Origin: CAYLZW01 sp964388085 | Lineage (GTDB): Bacteria; Myxococcota; UBA727; CAYLZW01 | Length of the DNA stretch: 11,699 nucleotides | Reading direction: 5' to 3' | NCBI GenBank assembly: GCA_964388085.1 | Contig: CAYLZW010000185.1 | Location: forward strand, 1-11,699 | Part shown: positions 1-6,330 of the stretch, in pieces | How the letters are laid out: the number at the start of each line of letters is the position of its first letter | Position numbering within the stretch: the first letter of the stretch is position 1 | Position numbers and translations under genes: made by a program | Notes under the pieces: model-generated | Database searches by the model: none | Told to the model about the DNA's origin: nothing | What the model saw: the letters and a program-made list of their open reading frames with translations, nothing else

Positions 1-1890
1 CTGCTCGGCAAGGACGCGCCCGACGAGTACGGCGTCGCGCTCGTCGGCCGCGGCACGCGCATGGTCGGCGGCGGACAGACCTACAACTTGCGCCGCGCCC
101 AGGCGGAGGCGCTGCTCATCGACGGGTTCTTCCCGCGCACGAGCGCCGACGAGCTGCCCGAGGAGCGCGAGAAGGTGGGCTTCACCGAGCTCTCGCTGCC
201 CTACGCGCAGGACGCCGCCGTGCCCCGCTGGGTGGCGGCGTTTCTCCGTCGTCACCGGCGCGTGGCGGAGGAGGCGGGCGCGGCCGTCGTGCAGGGTCTG
301 CCGCGCCCGGACGCCGTGCTCTTGAACGGCGGCGTCTTTCGGAGCCCGCTCTTGCGCGAGCGCTTCGCCGAGGTGCTGCGGGGCTGGTTCGGCGAGACCG
401 TGCCGTTCCTCAACCAGGACCTCGACGCCGGCTCCCTCGACCTCTCGGTCTCGCGCGGCGCGGCCTACTACGGGCTCGTGCGCGAGGGGCTCGGCGTCCG
501 CATCAAGGGCGGCTCCGCGCGCACCTACTTCATCGGCGTCGAGGGCGAAGGCGGCGAGCAGCAGGCGCTCTGCGTCGTGCCGCGCGGCGTCGAGGAGGGC
601 GAGGCTTACGCCGTCGATCGCACCTTCCGCGTGTTGCTCGGCAAGCCGGTCTCGTTCAACATCTACACTTCCACAGCTGACGAATCGGCGCGCGTCGGCG
701 AGACGGTCTCGCTCGCCTCGCGCGAGGCCAGCCTGTCGTCGCTGCCGGCCCTGCAGACGGTGCTGCGGCCGCCCACCGAGGTGCCCGTGCAGCTGCACGT
801 CGAGCTCACCGAGGTGGGCACGCTGAAGGTCGGCCTCAGCATGACGCCCGAGGCGCTGACCGGCTGGGGCCTGCACTTCCAGGCGCGCCAGCAGGCCTCC
901 GAGAGCGAGGCGAAGGAGGCCGCGCCCTCGCTCGCGCCCGGCATGATGAAGAAGCTCGACGACGCCAAGGACGTCATCGAGGAGATCTACGGCAGCAAGG
1001 CCAAGAAGGACGCGGACCCGAAGGCCGTGAAGAACGCGCGCGCTCGCCTCGAGGTGCTGCTCGGGGCGCGCGAGGAGTGGCCCATCGCCGTCTGCCGCGA
1101 GCTCTTCGGTGTGCTCATCGCCGGCAAGAAGAAGCGGCGGCGCACGCCCGATCACGAGCGCGTGTTCTTTCACCTCGCCGGTCACCTCTTGCGGCCCGGC
1201 ACCGGCGCGCCCCTCGACGATTGGCGCGTGTCCGAGCTGTGGGAGCTGTTCGACGAGGGCGTTCAGTACGTGAAGGAGAAGAAGAACTGGTCTGCCTTCT
1301 GGCTCATGTGGCGTCGGGTCGCCGGCGGCCTCAGCGCCGAGCAGCAGCGGCATGTCCTCGACGTCATCCTCTGGCACGTGCTGCCCCAGTCCATGCGCGA
1401 GGGGAAAGCGCCGCCCGGCGCGAAGCCGCACGGCCAGGACGAGATGTTGCGCCTCGCGGCCTCCCTCGAGCGCTTGCCTCCGGCGGACAAGGAGCGGCTC
1501 GGCCAGGGCGTGCTCCACATGCTGCAGCACAAGAGCCTGCGCTCGTGGTGGTCGCTCGGCCGGCTCGGCGCGCGGCAGCCCCTCAGCGGCGGCGTCGAAG
1601 ACGTGGTGCCCGCCGGCGTCGCCGAAGGGTGGCTGCGCGAGGTGCTGCGCCAGGACTGGCAGGAGACGGAAGGGGCCGCCTTCGCCGCGGCCCAGATCGC
1701 GCGCCGAACGGGAGACCGCGGCCGTGACGTGTCCGAGGAGTGCCGCGAGCAGGTGGCGCGCAGGCTCTCGAACCTGGAGTCGCCCGAGGCCTGGGTACGC
1801 ATGGTCAACGAGGTCGTGCCGCTGACGTCCGATGACAACGCGACCATCCTCGGCGACTCGCTGCCGGTCGGGCTCAAGCTCGGCGCGTGA
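1..1890 (+). CDS. Hsp70-family (DnaK-like) protein with long non-canonical C-terminus, 5'-truncated by window
   Basis: The reading frame is open from base 1, so the true start lies upstream; 629 residues are visible. The first ~160 residues look like the end of an Hsp70 actin-fold ATPase domain: a GVALVGRG stretch at the edge, LLNGGVF near base 319 in the position of the DnaK 'VGG' adenosine loop, and LSVSRGAAYYG near base 445 matching the family's DEAVAxGAA motif. The rest, rich in Trp, Arg and Leu helices, is not the DnaK substrate-binding domain. It resembles the extra C-terminal domain (DUF3731 type) of a bacterial Hsp70-like family whose role is unknown. The likely activity is ATP-dependent conformational work on unknown clients in the cytoplasm. 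The stop overlaps a possible GTG of the next frame (GTGA), but the downstream gene has a better start 87 bases later. The Hsp70 call is firm; the DUF3731 name is from memory. Confidence 0.9.
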   Translation: MLGKDAPDEYGVALVGRGTRMVGGGQTYNLRRAQAEALLIDGFFPRTSADELPEEREKVGFTELSLPYAQDAAVPRWVAAFLRRHRRVAEEAGAAVVQGLPRPDAVLLNGGVFRSPLLRERFAEVLRGWFGETVPFLNQDLDAGSLDLSVSRGAAYYGLVREGLGVRIKGGSARTYFIGVEGEGGEQQALCVVPRGVEEGEAYAVDRTFRVLLGKPVSFNIYTSTADESARVGETVSLASREASLSSLPALQTVLRPPTEVPVQLHVELTEVGTLKVGLSMTPEALTGWGLHFQARQQASESEAKEAAPSLAPGMMKKLDDAKDVIEEIYGSKAKKDADPKAVKNARARLEVLLGAREEWPIAVCRELFGVLIAGKKKRRRTPDHERVFFHLAGHLLRPGTGAPLDDWRVSELWELFDEGVQYVKEKKNWSAFWLMWRRVAGGLSAEQQRHVLDVILWHVLPQSMREGKAPPGAKPHGQDEMLRLAASLERLPPADKERLGQGVLHMLQHKSLRSWWSLGRLGARQPLSGGVEDVVPAGVAEGWLREVLRQDWQETEGAAFAAAQIARRTGDRGRDVSEECREQVARRLSNLESPEAWVRMVNEVVPLTSDDNATILGDSLPVGLKLGA

Positions 1891-1976
1891 GCGTCTCGCT
1901 CGCCGCCTCGTCCTGCGCGTCTGCTTTGCGTTGCGCTACGCTGCCCCGTCGATGCCAGGTCGACATGGAGGCCAAA

Positions 1977-2864
1977 GTGAAGTCGCGACGCTGCGCTCCC
2001 CGGGTTGTCCGCTCCTCGACGATCGAGTGCTATTGGAGCGCCGCGCAGCCGCGCTCCCTCGCTTGGCTGCTCGGCGCGCTCTTGCTCGCGGGCGGCTGCG
2101 CGGGCGACAAGTTCGGCACGCGCACGCAGACCTGGAGCGAGGCCGGCGACAGCGACTACACGGGCGAGAGCGTCAAGGCGGACAAGAAGAAGCTCACCGC
2201 GCGAGAGTACGCGGCGCGCTTCCCTTCCAGCGCCGAGTGCGAGATCGAGGCGCGCCGCGTCGAGACCTTCGACGAGCGGGGTGGCGTCGCCCTCTTCAAG
2301 GCCTGCCTCGACCGCGCCGACTTCCGCGAGATCGAGCCCTACGTCTCGACGCCGTGGCGAGCGCTGCTCACCGACGAGGGATCGCTCACGGATCTCGCCC
2401 GCATCATCGCGAACCGCGGCGGCTGGGTCGCCGACGACCTGAGCGTGTTGCAGCAGCGGGACGTCGAGGTGCTCGCGCTCTCGCAGGCGCTCGAGCAGCC
2501 CGAGCAGGCGCGCGGCAAGGTCCTCATCGCGCGCGTCCGCTACCTCGAGCCGCGCAAGGGCGTCCCCGGCCAGCTCGTGTTCGAAGAGGCCACGCTGACG
2601 CCCGATGACGCGCTGCTCGAGGATGAAGAGGCCACAGCGGCCCCCGTCAACGAAGCGCGCTTCCCCACCGTGCTGACGGGGCAGCGCGTGCTGCTCGAGC
2701 TCCCCGACCGAAAAGCGCCCCTGCGTCCCGGCGACGAGCTCATCGTCGCGGCAGAGCTCCTTGGCGTCGAGCGCGTCTTGAACGCGGAGCTCGCGGAGGA
2801 GCAGGAGTGGGCGGTCCTGCGCGTGCTCGGCGAGTTCACACCCGAGACGCGCTTTCGCAGCTAG
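1977..2864 (+). CDS. Uncharacterised lipoprotein
   Basis: This encodes 295 residues of unknown function. The start is GTG at 1977, because GGAGG at 1967-1971 sits 5 bases before it; ATG 1965 and GTG 1887 are in frame but worse placed. A hydrophobic segment at residues 28-40 (LAWLLGALLLAGG) ends in Cys41, a plausible lipobox with Ala at -3, so the protein is probably exported and lipidated. The n-region is unusually long (about 27 residues) and basic. The mature part is acidic and hydrophilic without further membrane segments. It opens with a polar, Lys-rich stretch (GDSDYTGES, KADKKKLTARE) and has a beta-like C-terminal half (GKVLIARVRYLEP, GQRVLLELPD, DELIVAAELLGVERVL). I recognise no family. 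It follows the Hsp70-like gene by 86 bases on the same strand, so co-transcription is possible but not shown. Confidence 0.75.
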   Translation: MKSRRCAPRVVRSSTIECYWSAAQPRSLAWLLGALLLAGGCAGDKFGTRTQTWSEAGDSDYTGESVKADKKKLTAREYAARFPSSAECEIEARRVETFDERGGVALFKACLDRADFREIEPYVSTPWRALLTDEGSLTDLARIIANRGGWVADDLSVLQQRDVEVLALSQALEQPEQARGKVLIARVRYLEPRKGVPGQLVFEEATLTPDDALLEDEEATAAPVNEARFPTVLTGQRVLLELPDRKAPLRPGDELIVAAELLGVERVLNAELAEEQEWAVLRVLGEFTPETRFRS

Positions 2865-2956
2865 TCCCCTGGAACTGAAATACAAGCACGCAACGCAGCC
2901 AGCGGGCGAAAGACCGAGCGAGGGGGGATCAACGCGAGGGGTCGGGGGGTAAACGG

Positions 2957-3445
2957 CTACGGCCGCTGCGGGTGTCCTTCGTATCCCGGCGGCTCGCTGA
3001 TGGCCGTGAGCACGGCGCCGACCGCGTCTCGGTTCAAGTCATTGCGGATGTTGCTCTTGTCCGCGTGCAGCGCGAGGTCCGCCAGGGCGACCATGCCGAC
3101 GACGCGCCCGGCATCGTCGACGACCGGCACGCGACGCACCTGGTGACGGCTCATCTGCCGCTCGGCCTCCTGCACGTCGTCCGACGGGCGCACCACCGCG
3201 ACCTGTTTGCTCATGGTGTCGCGCACCTTGATGTCGTGCAGCGACGTGCCGCGGTCGAGCGCCGCCAGCGTGATGTCGCGATCTGTGATGATGCCCTTGA
3301 GGTGCTCGCGCTCGTCGACGACCGGGATGGCGCCACAGTCGTGATCGCGCATGAGCTTCGCCACCGCGTCGAGGCAATCCTCGGCCCTGCAGGTGATAGG
3401 GCTCGGGTGCATGACGTCCTGGATCTTCTTCTCTCGCGCTTGCAT
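2957..3445 (-). CDS. Tandem CBS-domain protein
   Basis: The 162-residue protein consists almost entirely of two CBS domains (a Bateman module), residues ~10-62 and ~74-127. The hallmarks are VMHPSPITC then CGAIPVVD and GIITDRD (residues 51-57) in the first, and TMSKQVAVV then RRVPVVDDAGRVVGMVALADLA in the second. CBS pairs bind adenine nucleotides or S-adenosylmethionine and act as energy sensors or regulatory subunits; the TDRD stretch is the usual ribose-contact position. With no catalytic domain attached, this is a stand-alone cytoplasmic sensor whose partner cannot be read from the sequence. ATG at 3445 is chosen over an in-frame start at 3487 because AGGAG (complement of 3451-3455) lies 5 bases upstream. 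It lies 94 bases downstream of the receiver-like gene on the same strand and probably shares its transcript. The short C-terminal tail after residue 130 is polar. Confidence 0.92.
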   Translation of the reverse strand: MQAREKKIQDVMHPSPITCRAEDCLDAVAKLMRDHDCGAIPVVDEREHLKGIITDRDITLAALDRGTSLHDIKVRDTMSKQVAVVRPSDDVQEAERQMSRHQVRRVPVVDDAGRVVGMVALADLALHADKSNIRNDLNRDAVGAVLTAISEPPGYEGHPQRP

Positions 3446-3539
3446 GGGGTCTCCTGTTCGACCGGCTCGCCGCAAAACGCGCGCCAAGCACCTCCTCGGC
3501 GAGGCGCTCCGAGGCGTCCTGCCCCGACGGGGCGCGCCG

Positions 3540-3992
3540 TCACGCCTTCCGCGTGCGTCCGTTCACCACATCGTTCACCGCGCCGATGAGCCGCTCCGGA
3601 TCGAAGGGCTTCTGCAACAGGTAGGAGGCGCCCGAGCGCCAGGCGCGCTGGCGGACGTCCTCGTCGTCCTGCTCCATCACGACGATGAACGGCGCGCGCC
3701 AGCCCGCCGCGTGCAGGCGCTCGAGCACCAGCAGGCCGCTCACCTCCGGCAAGCTCGCGCCGGCGACGATGACGTGGGGTACGGGGCTCCAAGGCCCCTC
3801 GAAGGAGCGCGCGAGGCTGGCCAAGAGCCCGCGGCCCGTGGACACGGGCGTCACCTCGTAGCCCTGCTCCGCCAGCAGCCTGTCGAGCACCCAGCGAAAG
3901 AAGTCATCCTCTTCCGCCAACAGGATACGCACCTGCTCGAGGACGCGCGGAGGCTCCAACCACGACGAGAGCTCACGAGTATTGGCGGGCAT
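3540..3992 (-). CDS. Degenerate response-regulator receiver protein (pseudo-receiver)
   Basis: The 150-residue protein is a single receiver (CheY-like) fold at residues ~21-140 with a ~20-residue N-terminal tail and no output domain. Family landmarks are visible: ILLAEED at the acidic pocket (Glu27, Glu28, Asp29), GYEV after helix 1, LPEVSGLLVLERL after strand 3, and the conserved Lys128-Pro129 in SYLLQKPF. The phospho-acceptor is missing: in PHVIVAGASLP the position four residues before the Pro, normally Asp, is Gly78. The switch Thr/Ser on strand 4 also appears to be Met (FIVVME). It is therefore probably phosphorylation-independent and acts by binding a partner, perhaps the CBS protein encoded next. 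The ATG at 3992 is supported by GGGAGG (complement of 4000-4005) upstream; the in-frame start at 4040 would overlap the predicted -12 promoter element. Confidence 0.88.
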   Translation of the reverse strand: MPANTRELSSWLEPPRVLEQVRILLAEEDDFFRWVLDRLLAEQGYEVTPVSTGRGLLASLARSFEGPWSPVPHVIVAGASLPEVSGLLVLERLHAAGWRAPFIVVMEQDDEDVRQRAWRSGASYLLQKPFDPERLIGAVNDVVNGRTRKA

Positions 3993-4002
3993 GGACGCAC
4001 CT

Positions 4003-4028
4003 CCCTGTGCCGGGTCCCTGTGCCGGGC
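4003..4028. repeat. Two-copy 13-bp tandem repeat in the receiver gene leader
   Basis: CCCTGTGCCGGG(T/C) occurs at 4003-4015 and again, with only the last base changed, at 4016-4028. The first copy touches the ribosome-binding site of the receiver gene and the second covers the predicted transcription start. It may simply be replication slippage. Confidence 0.8.
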
Positions 4029-4036
4029 TACGTCTG

Positions 4037-4051
4037 GCAAGCAATGTGCCC
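4037..4051 (-). promoter_or_regulatory. Predicted sigma-54 (-24/-12) promoter of the receiver/CBS operon
   Basis: Read on the minus strand, 4051-4037 is GGGCACATTGCTTGC, against the consensus TGGCAC-N5-TTGC. The invariant GG (4050-4049) and GC (4038-4037) are exactly 10 bases apart, and only the first base of TGGCAC differs. Transcription would start near 4025, giving a leader of about 32 bases before the ATG at 3992, with the ribosome-binding site in between. This geometry is what a sigma-54 promoter needs, but it was found by eye in GC-rich DNA, so chance occurrence is possible. Confidence 0.6.
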
Positions 4052-4081
4052 TTGGCGATGAAGGCGGGTCGTCGTCATTGC

Positions 4082-4102
4082 GCGGTACGCCTCGCGTACC
4101 GC
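4082..4102. promoter_or_regulatory. Perfect 9-bp palindrome, candidate operator/activator site
   Basis: The arm GCGGTACGC (4082-4090) is repeated in perfect inverse at 4094-4102 with a 3-base spacer CTC. It lies 31 bases upstream of the predicted -24 element, at about -57 to -77 from the inferred start. Binding sites of sigma-54 activators often lie further upstream but can be this close. No T-run follows it on the minus strand, so it does not look like an intrinsic terminator of the gene ending at 4219, although that remains the main alternative. Confidence 0.5.
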
Positions 4103-4196
4103 CGCGGCGGGTTCAAAGGTTTGCGCACGAACGCCGGCGCTGCAGGGTGCGGTGTGGCGGCGACTGGCCCCGCATGGCGAATTGCCTCAGGGACGG

Positions 4197-4235
4197 TGGG
4201 CTCCGTCGGTGAGCTCCGTCAGTGAGCCCCGTCAG
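4197..4235. repeat. Three-copy imperfect 13-bp tandem repeat across a stop codon
   Basis: Copies at 4197-4209, 4210-4222 and 4223-4235 follow TGAGCTCCGTCAG with two or fewer changes each. The middle copy supplies the TGA stop (complement of 4219-4221) of the minus-strand gene. Because 13 is not a multiple of 3, gain or loss of a copy changes the C-terminus of that protein. Confidence 0.8.
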
Positions 4236-4815
4236 CGAGCGAGAGCGCGAGGTCGAGCGCCTGCAGATGCGCGACCACGCCCGCGGGCTTCAGCACGCGC
4301 ACGCGCTCCACCTCGACGAGCGGCGCGCTGACCGACTCGACCGCCGCGGGCTCGATCTCGCGCAGCTCGAGACGGCCCCCTCCGCCCGCGTCGCCCGGAG
4401 GCTCGCGCACGACGACGACGTCGTGGTGCGCGAGGAAGCGCAGGCTCGGGCGCACGCACCTCGTCGCGAGCGACTCCTCGCGCGGATACAGGTCCTCGAG
4501 GCCGAGCGTCTCCGGGCGCGCGCGATGGAGGAGGACGCGACGCGCCTTCAGCGCTTGCAGCCGAACCCCTCGCCGTCGCTGTGGCCGCTTACGCTCCGCG
4601 AGCGGCTCTCGAGCGGTCCAACGCTCGCCCGCGGCAGCGACGTCCGCGCTGCTCGTCGCTGGATTGCCGCGGCATGGCGCCGGGCCTGGCAGGGCTTCGA
4701 GCGCGCGATACGACGCGTCGGCCTCGGCGCGGAGCTCGGCGAGCAGGGCCGCGAACACACCTTGTGTGGAAACGTCTCCCTGCTCCACGTCGTCGGCCGT
4801 CATCGTCGTCGTCAT
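4219..4815 (-). CDS. Hypothetical protein, unrecognised
   Basis: This is an open frame of 198 residues with the strong G/C-ending codon bias of the surrounding genes; I do not recognise a family. The N-terminus (residues 1-45) is acidic and helix-like (FAALLAELRAEADASYRALEAL). Residues 72-103 are very basic (ERKRPQRRRG, LKARRVLLHRAR). The C-terminal half is more strand-like (FLAHHDVVVVREPPG, a GGGG turn, LVEVERVRVLKPAGVVAHLQ). No signal peptide or membrane segment is seen. ATG 4815 is used, with ATG 4803 equally possible; neither has a clear ribosome-binding site, and the frame continues upstream with non-coding-looking composition. The less typical middle part (residues ~45-85) leaves open a frameshift or sequencing error. 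It is divergent from the cytochrome gene (271 bases between starts). The overlapping plus-strand frame is poorer in composition. Confidence 0.55.
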   Translation of the reverse strand: MTTTMTADDVEQGDVSTQGVFAALLAELRAEADASYRALEALPGPAPCRGNPATSSADVAAAGERWTAREPLAERKRPQRRRGVRLQALKARRVLLHRARPETLGLEDLYPREESLATRCVRPSLRFLAHHDVVVVREPPGDAGGGGRLELREIEPAAVESVSAPLVEVERVRVLKPAGVVAHLQALDLALSLADGAH

Positions 4816-4999
4816 GGCCGCGCACGGTCGCAAGCGCCATGCCGCCAGAGACCCGCCCCCGCTCTGTCGACGGTGTGCGGCTCTGCCTCGGGCACGACCT
4901 GCTCGCGACGCGCTCCGCTGCATGTTCGACGTGCGTCGGCCGTCCCCGGACCTGCCACCACGGCGTCGACCTGCTGACGTTCCCTACACCCGGTCGCAG

Positions 5000-5028
5000 T
5001 TGACAGCGAGGGCGATTGGACGGATCTC
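5000..5028 (+). promoter_or_regulatory. Possible sigma-70-type promoter of the cytochrome gene
   Basis: A perfect TTGACA lies at 5000-5005. With a 17-base spacer, the -10 slot (5023-5028) reads GATCTC, a poor match to TATAAT. It is the only good -35 element I noticed in the 271-base divergent gap, and lies about 60 bases before the cytochrome ATG. Weak support overall. Confidence 0.3.
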
Positions 5029-5086
5029 CCGCCGCGTCGGTCGGACCCATCGACCGCACACCCCGCTGGGGAGGGAGCGAGAGAGC

Positions 5087-6130
5087 ATGAAGAAGGTACT
5101 GAAATGGGCGGGCGTCGCGCTCGCTGCGCTCGTCGTCGTCATCGCCGGTGCGTTCGGCTGGGCGCACATGAAGGCGAACGCGCGCAACCAGATGGCGGTC
5201 GACGTCGTCGGCAAGGAAGTCCCCGTGCCGTGGCCGCTGAGCGAGGCCGAGATCGCGACGCTGCGCGACACCTTGGCGAAGGAGCGCGCGGGCGCGGCGG
5301 GAGAGGGCGAGCCCGCCCGTGACGACGAGGTCGCGGCCGATCCGCTCGCCGGCGTCGACCTGACGGCCATCGCCAAAGAGCGCGCGCTCGTGCGTGGCAA
5401 GCATTTGATCGAGAGCCGCGTGGGCTGCGTGGACTGTCATAAAGCGGACTTCGGCGGAGGCATCATCTTCGACAACGCCCCCATGGGCCGCTGGGTCGCG
5501 CCCAACCTGACGACCGGCAAGGGCAGCGTGACGAAGGAGTACACGGCGTCTGATTGGGACCGCATCCTGCGACACGGCGTTCGCAAGAACGGCACCGCCG
5601 CGACCATGCCCGCCATCGACTTCGCTTACCTCTCCGACCGCGAGGTCTCGGACCTCATCACGTACATCCGGAGTCAGCCGCCGGTCGACCGAGAGAACCC
5701 ACCGAGCACCATGGGCCCGATCTTCAAGGTGCTGATGGCCACCGGCGGCTTCCCCATGAGCGCCGAGCTCATCGACCACGACCGCGAGCGCGCCGCCCTG
5801 CCCCCCACGGCGGAGGTGAACGCCGAGTTCGGGAAGCACCTCGCCAGCGTCTGCGTCGGCTGCCACGGCATGCAACTCTCCGGCGGTCCGATCCCCGGGG
5901 CCGATCCCGCTTGGCCACCGGCGACCAACCTGACGCCGCACGAGACCGGGCTGAAGGGCTGGGTCGAGGCCGACTTCGTCAAGGCGATCCGCGAGGGCAA
6001 GCGCCCCGACGGCAGCGACCTCAACCCGATCATGCCGTGGCGCGCGCTGTCGAACATGACCGACACCGAGGTGAAGGCGATCTTCGCCTACCTGACGACG
6101 CTGCCGCCCATCGCCGAAGGAAATCACTGA
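5087..6130 (+). CDS. Membrane-anchored dihaem c-type cytochrome
   Basis: The 347-residue protein carries electrons in the periplasm. Residues 7-27 form one hydrophobic N-terminal segment after MKK, an uncleaved anchor or signal peptide. Two class-I cytochrome c domains follow, each with a haem-binding CxxCH: C114-V-D-C-H118 and C256-V-G-C-H260. Each has a Met-Pro in the right place for the distal axial ligand: Met174 (AATMPAIDF) and Met316 (NPIMPW). The pattern W-x-x-x-D-F-x-x-A-I-R-x-G ... MPW ... FAYLTTLPP resembles the cytochrome subunits of membrane alcohol/gluconate dehydrogenases, which usually have three haems; no dehydrogenase gene is adjacent. An acidic, Glu/Ala-rich linker (residues ~52-90) separates the anchor from haem 1. 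ATG 5087 follows AGGGAG (5072-5077) by 9 bases; the frame is open further upstream but without coding character. The electron donor and acceptor are unknown. Confidence 0.95.
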   Translation: MKKVLKWAGVALAALVVVIAGAFGWAHMKANARNQMAVDVVGKEVPVPWPLSEAEIATLRDTLAKERAGAAGEGEPARDDEVAADPLAGVDLTAIAKERALVRGKHLIESRVGCVDCHKADFGGGIIFDNAPMGRWVAPNLTTGKGSVTKEYTASDWDRILRHGVRKNGTAATMPAIDFAYLSDREVSDLITYIRSQPPVDRENPPSTMGPIFKVLMATGGFPMSAELIDHDRERAALPPTAEVNAEFGKHLASVCVGCHGMQLSGGPIPGADPAWPPATNLTPHETGLKGWVEADFVKAIREGKRPDGSDLNPIMPWRALSNMTDTEVKAIFAYLTTLPPIAEGNH

Positions 6131-6165
6131 CGGTCGCCGGCGGGGGTGTGACCGCAGATACAACC

Positions 6166-6210
6166 GACGCGGGTCACGGGCCGTTCCTGTGACCCGCGTC
6201 TCGCTTTTGG
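6166..6210 (+). terminator. Intrinsic terminator after the cytochrome gene
   Basis: A perfect 12-bp stem, GACGCGGGTCAC at 6166-6177 with its complement at 6189-6200, encloses an 11-base loop. It is followed by TCGCTTTT (6201-6208). It lies 35 bases after the cytochrome stop and separates that gene from the lipoprotein/vWA unit. Confidence 0.85.
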
Positions 6211-6330
6211 ATTGATGAAAGGGTCTTCTGTGACTCGCATCAACGCCTTTCAACTGGACCTCGTCCATAAGTCGCGTCGCTCGCATAGAGGTCTCCGTTG
6301 CGCGCGCCTGGTCACGAAAGAGGTCCGTTC

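Noticed and set aside
1887..1976. Upstream GTG start (1887) for the lipoprotein, overlapping the Hsp70 stop
   Set aside because: It would add 30 unlikely residues ahead of an already long n-region, while GTG 1977 has a well-spaced GGAGG.
1263..2885. 540-codon minus-strand frame across the Hsp70-like and lipoprotein genes
   Set aside because: It crosses two supported plus-strand genes and has the Arg/Ala/Leu composition of an antisense shadow.
3521..3533. GCCCC/GGGGC mini-hairpin between receiver and CBS genes as a terminator
   Set aside because: It has only 5 bp with a 3-base loop and no T-run on the minus strand, so the two genes are more likely co-transcribed.
4222..4977. Plus-strand 251-codon frame opposite the hypothetical gene
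   Set aside because: Composition (many Arg, His, Asp pairs) is that of a mirror image, and the minus frame reads more like protein. Some doubt remains, which is why the minus gene has moderate confidence.
4589..6286. 565-codon minus-strand frame opposite the cytochrome gene
   Set aside because: The plus-strand cytochrome with two CxxCH motifs explains this DNA; the antisense product is His/Arg/Asp-rich with no recognisable domain.
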